64,000 nucleotides of DNA from Acidobacteriota bacterium (GCA_009840635.1 VXNL01000064.1:1-64000); one strand, 5' to 3'. Positions 34,427 to 43,602 are shown, counted from the first letter of the stretch. The notes: generated by a model not told the origin, from the letters alone. A program made the numbers and translations.

Positions 34427-35209
34427 TCACGGCCTTTGAACGACCGTGGCTGTGGACAGGTGCCAGTCGGCGATGGACGGCGCCGGGAGGTCCCGGTCCC
34501 CGTGCTGGCGCACCAGCACCCGGGCCCGCGAGCGGCGCGGGAGGAAACGGGCCAAGAAGAGCCCCCGGGCCAGTAGCCGGTGCGGCGTCTCGAACGAGAC
34601 GGACGGGGCCGAACCGGCGGCCCGAAGCGCCCCTCCGGCAAGCAGCGCGGTGAGGTCGGGTTCCCGGGGTGGCGCGATCCACCAGGGCACCGCCAGCGCG
34701 CCCTCGGCCTCCGGTTCGAACCGGCAGCTCGCGACCGGTCGGCCAGCCCGCATCAGGTGCACGCCCGCGGTCGGAGACGGAGCGCCGGCCGGCAGCCCGG
34801 CAACCGCGCCGAAGTCAGGCGCGAGGCGTTCCCGGAGGCTCGCTTCCTCCGAATCCGACAACGCTTCGGGAACCACCGTCACGTCCGTTATGGTGCGGGC
34901 TCGCGGCAGGAGGAGCGCCGGCGCAACGCGACGCAGCCAGCCGGGCCGCACGGGAGAGGAGTAACGCGGCAGAGGGCCCGCGTCGTCGAACCCGAGCGAG
35001 CGGAGATCCGGGATCAGGGCGCTGGCGCCCTCTTCGAGGACCACCGCGGAAACCCCGGCGTCGCGCGACCAGGCGGCGAGCCGCGCCAGCCCCTCGCGGC
35101 GCGACTCCGCAGCGGAAAGAGTGAGGCCGCACAGGAACTTCCCCGGAGCCGCGCCACCGGCCTGCCGCACGAGGAGCGGCGCGGCAACGACTCCCGGACG
35201 GGGTTCCAC
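34427..35209 (-). CDS. Conserved-looking protein of unknown function
   Basis: I do not recognise this 260-residue protein. It starts with a GTG and has no signal peptide or membrane segment. The N-terminal half contains LARLAAWSRDAGVSAVVLEE followed by a LGFDDAG segment, which resembles part of a GNAT acetyltransferase, but the acetyl-CoA motif is not visible. The C-terminal half is rich in Arg and Ala (RRSRARVLVRQHG). It stands between tRNA-Glu and the PspC gene on the same strand. The reading frame is credible from codon bias; function is open. Confidence 0.5.
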   Translation of the reverse strand: MEPRPGVVAAPLLVRQAGGAAPGKFLCGLTLSAAESRREGLARLAAWSRDAGVSAVVLEEGASALIPDLRSLGFDDAGPLPRYSSPVRPGWLRRVAPALLLPRARTITDVTVVPEALSDSEEASLRERLAPDFGAVAGLPAGAPSPTAGVHLMRAGRPVASCRFEPEAEGALAVPWWIAPPREPDLTALLAGGALRAAGSAPSVSFETPHRLLARGLFLARFLPRRSRARVLVRQHGDRDLPAPSIADWHLSTATVVQRP

Positions 35210-35270
35210 GGGCGTTCCGCCAGCACCCGCTACGGCGTGCCGCCCCGGCGGAAAAAGTGGGACTCCCTGC

Positions 35271-35459
35271 TCACTCCTCGGGCGGCATCAGGATCCCGAG
35301 GACGATGTAGCAGAGGATGCCGGGAAAGGCGGCCGAACAGACGCTCACCAGCACGTAGAGAACGCGGAGCAGCGTCCGGTCCATGTTCCACCAGTCCGCG
35401 AGCCCGGCGCAGACCCCGAGCAGCATCCGGCCCTGGGAGGGGCGAACCAGCTTGGCCAT
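35271..35459 (-). CDS. PspC-domain small membrane protein
   Basis: The 62-residue protein is a single PspC domain. KLVRPSQGRMLLGVCAGLAD is the family start, followed by WWNMDRTLLRVLYVLVSV and a second hydrophobic segment, GILCYIVLGILMP. PspC proteins sit in the inner membrane and, in enterobacteria, take part in the phage-shock response; small stand-alone forms are common and less understood. It is 33 bp downstream of the rhomboid protease gene on the same strand, probably in one transcript. Confidence 0.88.
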   Translation of the reverse strand: MAKLVRPSQGRMLLGVCAGLADWWNMDRTLLRVLYVLVSVCSAAFPGILCYIVLGILMPPEE

Positions 35460-35492
35460 TGTCTTCTCCTACGAAATGTCGGGGACGATAGT

Positions 35493-36341
35493 TCAGGCGA
35501 TGGGAGATACGCCCACCGCGGACGCCAGGATCGCGAAGGCGCTCGCGGCAAGCAGGACCAGCGCCCAGAGGCCGTGCTTGCCCCGTTCGGGCGAGTAGAC
35601 CCCGAAACGCGAGGCCACGAAGTAGCCGCCGAGGAATCCACCCAGATGGGCGGCGTTGTCGATGCCCGGCACGAGCGCGCCGAAGATGGCGATGAAGATC
35701 ACGTAGCGCCAGACCTGTCGGGCGAAGTCCGAACTCGTGCGCCGCCCGAAGTACAGAAGCGCCCCGATCAGGCCGCACAGCGACGCCGACGCCCCGACCG
35801 TGATTCCCGGCGCCCCTCCCAGGAACGGAATGGCGATGCCGGACGCTCCCATGAACGAGGACAGCGCGAAGCCGGTGACCGCTGCAACCTGGTAGATCAC
35901 GAGCGCCCGGCTGGTACCGAACATCTCCCCCACGGCCGGGAACAGGTTCCAGAGCCAGTACATGTTGAAGAGGATGTGCAGCAACCCGCCGTGCAGCCAG
36001 CCGGCGCTCAGGACCGCGGACCACTTCCCGACCCCGAAGACGGGGATGGCCCCCGCGGCGCCGAGCCGGTAGAGGATGCGGCCGTCCGGGCTCAGGAAAC
36101 CCAGGAACCCGCGCATCTCGATCGCGCCCACGCTCAGCACCAGGGCCACCAGGAAGAGCCCGATGTTGGCCGCGAGCAGGACCTTCAGAACGCTTTCGGT
36201 ATCGAAACGGAGGATCCCGGCGAGACCGAAGAGCCCGGGGTTCCGGCGGCCGCAGGAAAGACACTCCCGGTCGTTGACTCCAACGAGTTTTCCGCAGCCG
36301 GGGCAGAGCACCGCGCCCTGCCGTTTCACGCCGAACGCCAC
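35493..36341 (-). CDS. Rhomboid intramembrane protease with N-terminal zinc ribbon
   Basis: The 282-residue protein starts with a zinc ribbon (CPGCGKL and CLSCGRR) and continues as a six-helix rhomboid. WLHGGLLHILFNMYWLWNLF carries the conserved HxxxxHxxxN element, GASASLCGLIGA the catalytic serine and HLGGFLGGYFVA the catalytic histidine. It cleaves membrane proteins within the bilayer. The start is a GTG at 36341 (or TTG at 36344), just behind the stop of the aminotransferase gene, so the two are coupled. The PspC gene follows. The zinc ribbon may recruit a substrate; this is an inference. Confidence 0.88.
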   Translation of the reverse strand: MAFGVKRQGAVLCPGCGKLVGVNDRECLSCGRRNPGLFGLAGILRFDTESVLKVLLAANIGLFLVALVLSVGAIEMRGFLGFLSPDGRILYRLGAAGAIPVFGVGKWSAVLSAGWLHGGLLHILFNMYWLWNLFPAVGEMFGTSRALVIYQVAAVTGFALSSFMGASGIAIPFLGGAPGITVGASASLCGLIGALLYFGRRTSSDFARQVWRYVIFIAIFGALVPGIDNAAHLGGFLGGYFVASRFGVYSPERGKHGLWALVLLAASAFAILASAVGVSPIA

Positions 36342-36345
36342 CAAC

Positions 36346-37473
36346 CTATTCTGACACCGGTTCGGGGGACCGTTCCGGTGCGAAGAACGCACGCACCGTC
36401 GCCGCGACCCGTTCGACCTCGCGCTCCGACAGGCCGGGATGGAGCGGGAGGCTCAACACCTGCCGGGCCGCCGCCTCGGCCTCCGGACAGGAACCACCGG
36501 CCAACGAAGCGTCCGCGAAGGCGGGCTGTTCCGTGAGCGCGGCCGGATAGTGCACGAGCGCGTCGATTCCGGCGCGTTCGAGGTGCTCGCGGAGCGCGTC
36601 CCGGCGCGCCGTCCGGATCACGAAGAGATGCGAGGATCCCTCCACTCCCGGGCCCGGGGTCACGAACCGAAGCGGCAGCCCGTTGAGCAACTCCCGGTAG
36701 CGAAGCGCGAGGGCGACGCGCCGCCGGTTCCCTGCCGGCAGGGCGGGAAGCCGCTCGTTCAGCACCGCGGCCTGGATCTCATCGAGGCGGCTGTTCCAGC
36801 CTGGCGCGAGGTGGTGGTGGCGCTTTCCCTGCGCACCGGAGCGGAGGCTCCGCACGCGCGCCGCGAGCCCCTCGTCCGCCGTGGCCACGAGCCCGGCGTC
36901 CCCGAGGGCCCCAAGGTTCTTGGTGGGATAGAAGCTGAACGCGGCGGCCCTCCCGAAGGAGCCGAGCGCCCGCCCCGAAGCGCGAGCTCCGTGCGCCTGG
37001 CAGGCGTCCTCGATGACGGGAACGCCGTGGCGGTCCGCAACCTCCAGCAGCTTCCCCCAGCCGGCGCCCGCGCCGCCGAAGATGTGCACCGGAACGATCG
37101 CCCGAACCTCGTGTTCCCCAAGCGTCCGGGCCACGGCGCCGGCGTCGAGGCACAGGCTCTCCGGCTCGACGTCGGCGAAGACCGGGGTGGCGCCGGCGTG
37201 ACGGATGCCGATCGCCGTGTAGCCGGTGGAGAACGCGGCGGTCAGGACCCGGTCGCCGGGGCCGATCCCGGCGGCCGCGAGCGCCAGGGTGATCGCGTCC
37301 GTGCCGGAGGCCACTCCCACGGCGTGCGCGACGCCGATCGAGGCGGCGAAGGCCCGCTCGAACGCCTCCACCTCAGGACCCAGGACGAAGCGGCCCGAGG
37401 CGAGCACCCGCTCGACGGCCTGCCGGACGCCGGGGTCGGAGTCGGCCGCGAGGCGCTGAAACGGAATCTTCAT
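36346..37473 (-). CDS. DegT/DnrJ/EryC1-family sugar aminotransferase
   Basis: The 375-residue PLP enzyme transfers an amino group to a keto-sugar nucleotide. It starts MKIPFQRLAADSDPGVRQAV and has ASGTDAITLALAAAGIGPGD and PVIEDACQAHGA for the cofactor. The lysine that binds PLP is in SFYPTKNLGALGDAG. The gene overlaps the epimerase gene by 4 nt (ATGA), and the rhomboid gene follows directly. Together with the epimerase it should make an amino-deoxy sugar for a surface polysaccharide. The sugar is not predictable. Confidence 0.9.
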   Translation of the reverse strand: MKIPFQRLAADSDPGVRQAVERVLASGRFVLGPEVEAFERAFAASIGVAHAVGVASGTDAITLALAAAGIGPGDRVLTAAFSTGYTAIGIRHAGATPVFADVEPESLCLDAGAVARTLGEHEVRAIVPVHIFGGAGAGWGKLLEVADRHGVPVIEDACQAHGARASGRALGSFGRAAAFSFYPTKNLGALGDAGLVATADEGLAARVRSLRSGAQGKRHHHLAPGWNSRLDEIQAAVLNERLPALPAGNRRRVALALRYRELLNGLPLRFVTPGPGVEGSSHLFVIRTARRDALREHLERAGIDALVHYPAALTEQPAFADASLAGGSCPEAEAAARQVLSLPLHPGLSEREVERVAATVRAFFAPERSPEPVSE

Positions 37474-38423
37474 GCCGCCTCGGAACGCATGGCGCGCACC
37501 GTCTCGGCGAGGCCGGATTCGAGGGTCCAGGCGGGCTCCCATCCGAGATCGCGCCGGATCGCCGACCAGTCGGAGTGGAAGGCGCCGATCGCGATGGCCT
37601 CGAAGCCCGGCGGGAGCGGCGCGGTCCGCAACCGCGGTTCCTCGCCGAGCGCCCGGAAGACCGCCTCCGCGAACTCGCGGAGGCAGACCGGCGCCGCGCC
37701 CAGATTCCAGGTCCCGGCGGGAGCCCCCGGCTCCCCGGCGCGCAGGAAGCCGTCCACCACGTCGTCCACGTAGTTGAAGTCCCGCAGCAACCCGGGATCG
37801 CCGAGGATCGTGATCTCCCGGCCGGCGAGCGCGTCGCCGAGGAAGCGGCCGGTCAGACCCGCTGCCGGTCCTGCGGTCGGCTGCCCGGGACCGTAGGTGT
37901 TCGTGAGCCGGAGGACGGAGAAAGAGACGCCCCGCTGCTCCGCGCTGTGGCGCACCAGGTGCTCGGCCGTCTCCTTGTGGATCGCGTGGACGTCGGGCGG
38001 GGCGACCGCGTGCCCCTCGTCCGCGGGAAGGGATGCGGCCCGGCCGTAGAGCTGGCGGGTGCTCGCGAACACCACGCGGGCCCGGGGCGCCCGCCGCGCC
38101 ACCGCCGCCAGCAGCGAGACGGTCCCCATCACGTTGTCCTCGAAGTCGGCCCGCGGCTCGTCCATGCTGGCCCGGTGCCCGTTCGCCGCCGCCAGGTGGA
38201 AGACCACGTCGGCATCCGCGACGGCGTCGTCGAGAGCATCGGAATCGCTTAGGTCCGCGTGGCGAAACTCGAGGTTCGTCCCCTGGCGGTTCGGCCGGAT
38301 CCGGTCGAAACCCGTGACCCGGGCGCCGGCGGCCCCGAGGCGCGTCGCGAGGCGGCGCCCGATGAAGCCCGCCGCGCCGGTAACGAGGACCCGGCGCTCG
38401 TTCCAGGCGGGGAAATCGTCCAT
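37470..38423 (-). CDS. NAD-dependent sugar epimerase/dehydratase, active-site Tyr replaced by His
   Basis: The 317-residue protein is an extended SDR with the motif VTGAAGFIGRRLATRLGAAG at its start. It has FHLAAANGH, the serine region VVFASTRQLYG and RLTNTYGPGQ. At the catalytic YxxxK site the sequence reads DVHAIHK, so the lysine is kept but the tyrosine is a histidine. The enzyme may therefore be impaired, or may use another base. It overlaps the DegT aminotransferase gene by 4 nt and diverges from rsmI. I use the ATG at 38423; a TTG lies at 38453. Confidence 0.85.
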   Translation of the reverse strand: MDDFPAWNERRVLVTGAAGFIGRRLATRLGAAGARVTGFDRIRPNRQGTNLEFRHADLSDSDALDDAVADADVVFHLAAANGHRASMDEPRADFEDNVMGTVSLLAAVARRAPRARVVFASTRQLYGRAASLPADEGHAVAPPDVHAIHKETAEHLVRHSAEQRGVSFSVLRLTNTYGPGQPTAGPAAGLTGRFLGDALAGREITILGDPGLLRDFNYVDDVVDGFLRAGEPGAPAGTWNLGAAPVCLREFAEAVFRALGEEPRLRTAPLPPGFEAIAIGAFHSDWSAIRRDLGWEPAWTLESGLAETVRAMRSEAA

Positions 38424-38491
38424 GTCGGGGCTCCGCCGGCCATTGTCCGGCAAAAACCCGCCGCCGTGGGCCCCGGGCTACCGTTCGCGGC

Positions 38492-39214
38492 ATGAAACCG
38501 GCAGCCGGGACGGGGGCTCGGGGCACCCTCTTCGTGGTCGCCACCCCCATCGGGAACCTCGAGGACCTATCGCCCCGAGCCCTGACCGTCCTGCGCGCCG
38601 TTCCCTGGATCGCCTGCGAGGACACCCGCGTCGCCCGGCGGCTCCGCACGCACTTCGGCCTGACCGCCCGGCTCGTCTCGTACCACGACCACAACGAAGC
38701 GCAACAGGTCGAGTTCCTGCTCGGCCGGCTCCGGTCCGGGGAGGACCTGGCGCTCATCTGCGATGCCGGGACGCCCTTGATCTCGGACCCCGGCTACCGG
38801 GTCGTCCGCGCCGCCCGCACCGAAGACCTCCCGGTGCGCACCGTCCCCGGGCCGTCCGCGGTCGCCTCGGCGCTCTCGGTCTCCGGCCTCCCGACCGACA
38901 TGTTCACGTTCTTCGGCTTCCCGCCGGGACGGCGAAGCGCAAAACGGCGGGCCTTCCTGCAGCGGTCGGCGGAGGCGCCCGGGTCGCTGGTCTTTTTCGA
39001 GTCGGCCCGGCGCGCGGCGGAACTCCTCGAGGAACTGGCGCAGATCCTCGGTCCCCGCGAGGCCTCCGTCTCCCGGGAAATGACGAAGATCCACGAAGAG
39101 CACTGGTTCGGCCCACTCCCCGACCTCGCCCGGCGGGCAAGGCAGGAGCCGCCGCGCGGCGAGGTGACGATCGTCGTCGCCCCGGCGGGCCGCCGGAAGC
39201 GGAGCGGCACGTAG
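38492..39214 (+). CDS. rsmI: 16S rRNA (cytidine(1402)-2'-O)-methyltransferase RsmI
   Basis: The 240-residue enzyme methylates the 2'-OH of C1402 in 16S rRNA with S-adenosylmethionine. It shows the family order GTLFVVATPIGNLEDLSPRA, CEDTRVARRL, ALICDAGTPLISDPG, TVPGPSAVASALSVSGLP and FFGFPPGR. The RsmI C-terminal tail is trimmed compared with E. coli. It is divergent from the epimerase gene by 68 bp and 101 bp upstream of the GlmU-like gene. Confidence 0.95.
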   Translation: MKPAAGTGARGTLFVVATPIGNLEDLSPRALTVLRAVPWIACEDTRVARRLRTHFGLTARLVSYHDHNEAQQVEFLLGRLRSGEDLALICDAGTPLISDPGYRVVRAARTEDLPVRTVPGPSAVASALSVSGLPTDMFTFFGFPPGRRSAKRRAFLQRSAEAPGSLVFFESARRAAELLEELAQILGPREASVSREMTKIHEEHWFGPLPDLARRARQEPPRGEVTIVVAPAGRRKRSGT

Positions 39215-39315
39215 AATTCCGGCCGGGGCAGGGTGACGCTGACCGCGGGCCTTGTCCGCCCGCCCGTTTCCTCGACCGCGGCCCGGCCTCCCGGGCACTG
39301 AGTTCCCTTCCGCAC

Positions 39316-40425
39316 ATGGATTTCCTGCTCGTCTATTCCGGATCGTCCGAGATCGGCCGTTATCCGTTTTTTGGCACCACCGTCGCGGCGGCAGCGGCCG
39401 GGGCGGCAGCCTCCTTTCAGGCGGACGAACTCGTCGTCGTGAACGGGGACGGGGGCGACTGCGCGGCCCTCGAACGCCGCGGCGTCCGGGGCGCCATCCT
39501 CGCGCCGGGAGTGGTCGCCCCACCCGTCGACGCCATCCGCGCGCTGGTGGCGGCGGCCGACGAACCGCAGCATCTCCGGAACTCTGCCGGCCAGATCCTC
39601 GCCCTCGCCGGGACCGCCGAGGCTCTCGCCCCCGCCGTGCGCCCGGGATTCGATGACACCGTCACGAACCTGGGAGCCGCAGAATCTCCTGCTGGCGCGG
39701 TACCGGGACATACCCGGGTGGAGGACGCCGCGACCTGGTCCGCGGCGATCCGCGAGTCCCAGCGCGCCACCGCCAGGCGATTCATCGAGAACGGGGCGCT
39801 GGTGGAGGATCCGGAGACCCTGTGGGCGGATCCCACCTGCGAGGCCGGGCCCGGCGCCCGGATCGGGGCCTCCGTGCGACTCGCCGGCAACACGAAGATC
39901 GCCGCCGGCGCCGAGGTCCAGAGCTTCTGCCGGCTCGAGAACACCGAGGTGGACGCCGGAGCGCGCATCCTGAGCCATTCGGTGCTGCTCGACAGTTCCA
40001 TCGGGCGCGATGCGAAGGTGGGTCCCTTCGCCCACATCCGCCCGAACACCCGGCTCGAGCCCGAGTCCTTCGCGGGCAGCTTCGTCGAGACCAAGAACGC
40101 CGTGCTCGCGCGGCGGTCCGCGCTGCCCCACCTGTCCTACGTGGGAGACGCAGACGTCGGCGTGCGCGCGAACCTGGGAGCCGGCACCATCACCTGCAAC
40201 TACGACGGGCGCGGGAAGTACCGGACCGTGGTGGAAGCGGGCGCCTTCGTGGGCAGCAACGCCATTCTGGTGGCGCCGGTGACCATCGGCCGGCGGGCCT
40301 TCGTCGCCGCGGGGTCGGTGATCGTCGAGGATGTCCCCGAGGGTGCGCTCGCCATCGCCCGGGGCCGTCAGGCGGTGAAGCCGGGCCGCGCGGCGGGCCG
40401 CTTCGAAGGAGCCGACGAGGTCTGA
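39316..40425 (+). CDS. GlmU-like acetyltransferase lacking the uridyltransferase active site
   Basis: The 369-residue protein has the left-handed beta-helix of GlmU in its second half. GPFAHIRPNTRLEPESFAGS, VETKNAVL, the active histidine in LPHLSYVGDADVG and LGAGTITCNYDGRGKYRT are conserved, so acetylation of glucosamine-1-phosphate is plausible. The first 180 residues do not contain the GxGTRM nucleotide motif or the Mg ligands; they start MDFLLVYSGSSEIGRYPFFG and only later match GlmU (RFIENGALVEDP). It may form an enzyme pair with a separate uridyltransferase. The next gene is 14 nt away and related to GlmS. Confidence 0.85.
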   Translation: MDFLLVYSGSSEIGRYPFFGTTVAAAAAGAAASFQADELVVVNGDGGDCAALERRGVRGAILAPGVVAPPVDAIRALVAAADEPQHLRNSAGQILALAGTAEALAPAVRPGFDDTVTNLGAAESPAGAVPGHTRVEDAATWSAAIRESQRATARRFIENGALVEDPETLWADPTCEAGPGARIGASVRLAGNTKIAAGAEVQSFCRLENTEVDAGARILSHSVLLDSSIGRDAKVGPFAHIRPNTRLEPESFAGSFVETKNAVLARRSALPHLSYVGDADVGVRANLGAGTITCNYDGRGKYRTVVEAGAFVGSNAILVAPVTIGRRAFVAAGSVIVEDVPEGALAIARGRQAVKPGRAAGRFEGADEV

Positions 40426-40439
40426 GCCCGACCCAGAAG

Positions 40440-41444
40440 ATGGAGGCGCTTCCGGCGCTCCTTGCCGAGATCCGCGACCAGCCGGCCGCGGCGCGGCGCA
40501 CGCTGGCCGCCCTCGCAGCCAGTGCGTCCCGGCGGGCCGCCGCACTTCGGGACGCCGACGCGCTCCGGCAGGCGAGGGTCCTCCTCGTCGGGGCCGGATC
40601 GAGCCGCTACGCCGCCGAGATCGGCGCCGACTGGTTCCGGGGCTGGAGACTCGATGGCGACGTCCGTTCGGCGAGCGGCGTCGGCGGGCCGCCGGCGAGC
40701 GGCGTCCTGCTGGTCGTCACCCAGTCCGGCGCCACCCGCAGCACCCTCCGGCTTCTCGACCAGGCCGCGGCCGCCGGCATCTTTCGCATCGTGGTTACCA
40801 ACGAGGCGGAGAGCCCGGCGGCGGGAAGCGCGGAGCTGGCGCTCATTACCGAGGCGGGACGGGAACGGGCGATTCCGGCGACCAAGACATTCACTTCGGC
40901 CCTGGTCGCGCTCCGGGTTCTGGGTCTCGAATGGGCCGCCGCGCGCGGCCGGCGGCCGCCCCAGCCAGGACCGCGCCACGACCCGGCGAACCTCCTCGAC
41001 GACGCGGTGGCGCGGGAGTCCGAGATCGCGGCGCGGATCGCCGAGATCGAGATCGGCGGTCCGTGGTTCTTCCTGGGAAGCGGCATCTTCAGTCCCCTCG
41101 CACGCGAAGGCGCCCTCAAGCTGATGGAGACCGCGCTGCTCCCGGCCATCCCGGTACCGGCCGGCGAGCTGGCCCACGGACCGGCCGCCCTGCTCGGGCC
41201 GACCACGCCCGTCGTGCTGCTGTCCGCCAACGCCCCTCTTTCCCGGAGCGCGGCGCGGTCCGTCGCCGCGGCCCGCGCCGCCGGCGCTCCGGTGCTCCGG
41301 TTCGGCGATTCCGGGGTCCCCGCGGAACTGCAACCCTTCGCGGTGGCGCCCGTCCTGCAACTGCTCGCCTTCTTCGCCGGACGGCAGCTCGGCCGCGACG
41401 TGGATGCCCCGGCGGGCCTCCAGAAGGCGGTCCGTGACGACTGA
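40440..41444 (+). CDS. SIS-domain isomerase resembling the C-terminal half of GlmS
   Basis: The 334-residue protein has two SIS domains. VLLVGAGSSRYAAEI and VTQSGATRSTLRLL bind the sugar phosphate. Residues of GlmS isomerase chemistry are kept: Glu in EGALKLMETALL, His in GELAHGPAAL and the C-terminal Lys in DVDAPAGLQKAV. The glutaminase domain of GlmS, with its N-terminal Cys, is absent, so ammonia must come from elsewhere, as in GlmD/NagB-II proteins (inference). It follows the GlmU-like gene by 14 nt and overlaps the helicase gene by 11 nt, so it belongs to that transcript. Confidence 0.87.
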   Translation: MEALPALLAEIRDQPAAARRTLAALAASASRRAAALRDADALRQARVLLVGAGSSRYAAEIGADWFRGWRLDGDVRSASGVGGPPASGVLLVVTQSGATRSTLRLLDQAAAAGIFRIVVTNEAESPAAGSAELALITEAGRERAIPATKTFTSALVALRVLGLEWAAARGRRPPQPGPRHDPANLLDDAVARESEIAARIAEIEIGGPWFFLGSGIFSPLAREGALKLMETALLPAIPVPAGELAHGPAALLGPTTPVVLLSANAPLSRSAARSVAAARAAGAPVLRFGDSGVPAELQPFAVAPVLQLLAFFAGRQLGRDVDAPAGLQKAVRDD

Positions 41445-43584
41445 TCCGGCCCGCTCTCACGACCGCGCCGGGCAATCGGTCCTCGCGGGGCTCAACGCCT
41501 CCCAGCAGGAGGCGGTCTCGGCGCCCGCCGGACCCACCCTGGTGCTCGCGGGAGCCGGCTCCGGCAAGACCCGGGTCATCACGCACCGGATCGGCTGGCG
41601 CCTGCTCGTGGACGGGGCCCCGCCGGAGTCCATCCTCGCCGTCACCTTCACGAACAAGGCCGCGCGGGAGATGCGCACCCGCGTGAACGCCCTCGCCGCC
41701 GAGGTGCGGGAAACCGGATCCCTGCCCTGGGTATCCACCTTCCACGCGTTCGGGCTCAACCTGCTGCGGCGCTTCGGCGGCGACATCGGCCTGGCGTCCG
41801 GGTTCCCGGTGTTCGGGGCCGACGAGAGCCGGGCCCTCGTTCGGCAGGTCGCCCGCGAACTCCTGATCGACGACGACCGCCTCCCGCTCGGGCGGCTCGT
41901 CCAGTTGATCTCCCGGCTCCGGAACGCCGAGGCCTCCGGGGCCGCCTTCCATGGACCGCGGGATCCCCGGCTGGGGGAGTCCGTGCGGGAGGCGACCGCC
42001 CTGTACCGGCGCAAGGTCGCCGAACTGAACGGCGTGGACTTCGACGACCTGCTGATTCGCGCCCTCGAATTGCTGGACGCCTCGGAGGCGGCCCGCGCGT
42101 TCGTCAGCCGGCGCGTCCGCCACCTGTTGATCGACGAGTATCAGGACACCGGTCCCACCCAGCACCGGTTGGTGCTGCGGCTGGCCGGTCACCGGGACGT
42201 CTTCGCGGTCGGCGACGACGACCAGGCGATCTACTCGTTCCGGGGCGCCGACTTTCGCAACATCCTCCGTTTCCGGGAGGACTTTCCGGGCGCGCGGGTC
42301 CTGCGGCTGGAGGAGAACTACCGGTCCACCGCCGCCATCGTGGATGCCGCCAACGCGGTGATCCGCCGCAACCGGCGCCGCGACGGCAAGACCCTCCGGC
42401 CGCTGGGAGAGCAGGGCGAGCGCGCCCGGTTCCGTTCGTTTGCCAGCGAAACGGCCGAAGCGCAGGCGATCGCCATCGAGATCGCGGCAGCGGGAGAGGG
42501 GCGCCGCTCCACCGCCGTGCTCCTCCGCACCCGCGCCCAGACCCGCGCGTTCGAAGAAGCGTTCGCCGCGCACCGGATCCCGCACGTGATCGTGGGCGGG
42601 CTCCGCTTCTACGAGCGGCGCGAAGTCCTGGACGCGCTCGCCTGCCTCCGGGTGGCGGCCAATCCCGGCGACGACTCCGCATTTCGGCGGGCCCTGGCGG
42701 CGATTCCGCGCGGCGTGGGCCCGAAGTCGCTCCGCCGCATCGAAGAGCAGGGGGCCGAGGACGAAACGTCCCTGCTCGCTGCGGCGGAGCAGGTCGTGGC
42801 GGACCGGGGCCTGCCGGCCCGGGCGCTGAACGGTCTCCACGCCTTCCTGGAAGGGATCGCGGCGGTTCGCCGCGCCATCCCCGGGGGACCGGAGAAGGTC
42901 GTCCGTTCGGCGATCGCGGACACGGGCCTCGGGCCCTTCTTCCAGGAGAACGACCGGGAGCGTTTCGAGAACCTCGTCTCGCTGCAGAACGCCGCCCGGG
43001 AGTTCGAACGCTCGAATCCGGACGGCACGGTGGACGCCTTTCTGGACCAGGTGAGCCTCCTGTCGGCGGAGGACCTGATGCCGGAAGAGGGGGCCGACCC
43101 CGGCGTTCCGCCGGTGATGGTGATGACCGTCCACGCCGCCAAGGGGCTCGAGTTCGACTCGGTCTTCCTGGCCGGCCTCTGGGAGGGGCTCTTCCCGCAC
43201 GCGTTCTCGCTCGAATCGGACGTCCAGCTCGAAGAGGAACGGCGCCTCTTCTACGTCGGGATGACCCGGGCGCGGAAGCGCCTGCAGCTTTCGGCGGCGC
43301 CGGGGGGAGCACCCTATCTGCGGTCGCGGGGCGGTGTTTCGCGGTTCCTCGGCGAGATTCCCCGGGACCTGCTGGACGCGGCGCGCGGGGAGGCCCGGGC
43401 CATTCCCCTGGGAACCGTGCCGGCCGCCGGGCCGTTCCGGAAGGGCGACACCGTGCGCCACCGCAAGTTCGGGGTCGGCCGGGTGGAGACGGTGGACCCC
43501 GACGGCAAGCGCCTCTCCGTCCTCTTCCGGTACTACGGCCGGCGGCGGCTCGTCGTCGAGTTCGCACGCCTCGAACGGGTTTAG
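41434..43584 (+). CDS. UvrD/PcrA-family superfamily 1 DNA helicase
   Basis: The 716-residue ATP-dependent 3'-5' helicase carries all SF1A motifs: NASQQEAVSAP with the Walker A GAGSGKT, IDEYQDTGPTQ, VGDDDQAIYSFRGA, LEENYRST, TVHAAKGLEFD and FYVGMTRARK. The C-terminus has the Tudor-like PcrA tail (FRKGDTVRHRKFGVGRVETV), which binds RNA polymerase in PcrA/UvrD. It should act in repair and clearing of stalled complexes. I take the GTG at 41434; an ATG at 41404 would extend the overlap with the SIS gene. It is followed by a paired repeat. Confidence 0.92.
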   Translation: MTTDPARSHDRAGQSVLAGLNASQQEAVSAPAGPTLVLAGAGSGKTRVITHRIGWRLLVDGAPPESILAVTFTNKAAREMRTRVNALAAEVRETGSLPWVSTFHAFGLNLLRRFGGDIGLASGFPVFGADESRALVRQVARELLIDDDRLPLGRLVQLISRLRNAEASGAAFHGPRDPRLGESVREATALYRRKVAELNGVDFDDLLIRALELLDASEAARAFVSRRVRHLLIDEYQDTGPTQHRLVLRLAGHRDVFAVGDDDQAIYSFRGADFRNILRFREDFPGARVLRLEENYRSTAAIVDAANAVIRRNRRRDGKTLRPLGEQGERARFRSFASETAEAQAIAIEIAAAGEGRRSTAVLLRTRAQTRAFEEAFAAHRIPHVIVGGLRFYERREVLDALACLRVAANPGDDSAFRRALAAIPRGVGPKSLRRIEEQGAEDETSLLAAAEQVVADRGLPARALNGLHAFLEGIAAVRRAIPGGPEKVVRSAIADTGLGPFFQENDRERFENLVSLQNAAREFERSNPDGTVDAFLDQVSLLSAEDLMPEEGADPGVPPVMVMTVHAAKGLEFDSVFLAGLWEGLFPHAFSLESDVQLEEERRLFYVGMTRARKRLQLSAAPGGAPYLRSRGGVSRFLGEIPRDLLDAARGEARAIPLGTVPAAGPFRKGDTVRHRKFGVGRVETVDPDGKRLSVLFRYYGRRRLVVEFARLERV

Positions 43585-43602
43585 TTGGTCGTGATGGCAC
43601 CG

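Noticed and set aside
33361-34641. A 426-codon asparaginase starting upstream of the tRNA-Glu gene
   Set aside because: The frame would run through a tRNA. The GTG at 34287 gives the normal family N-terminus and length.
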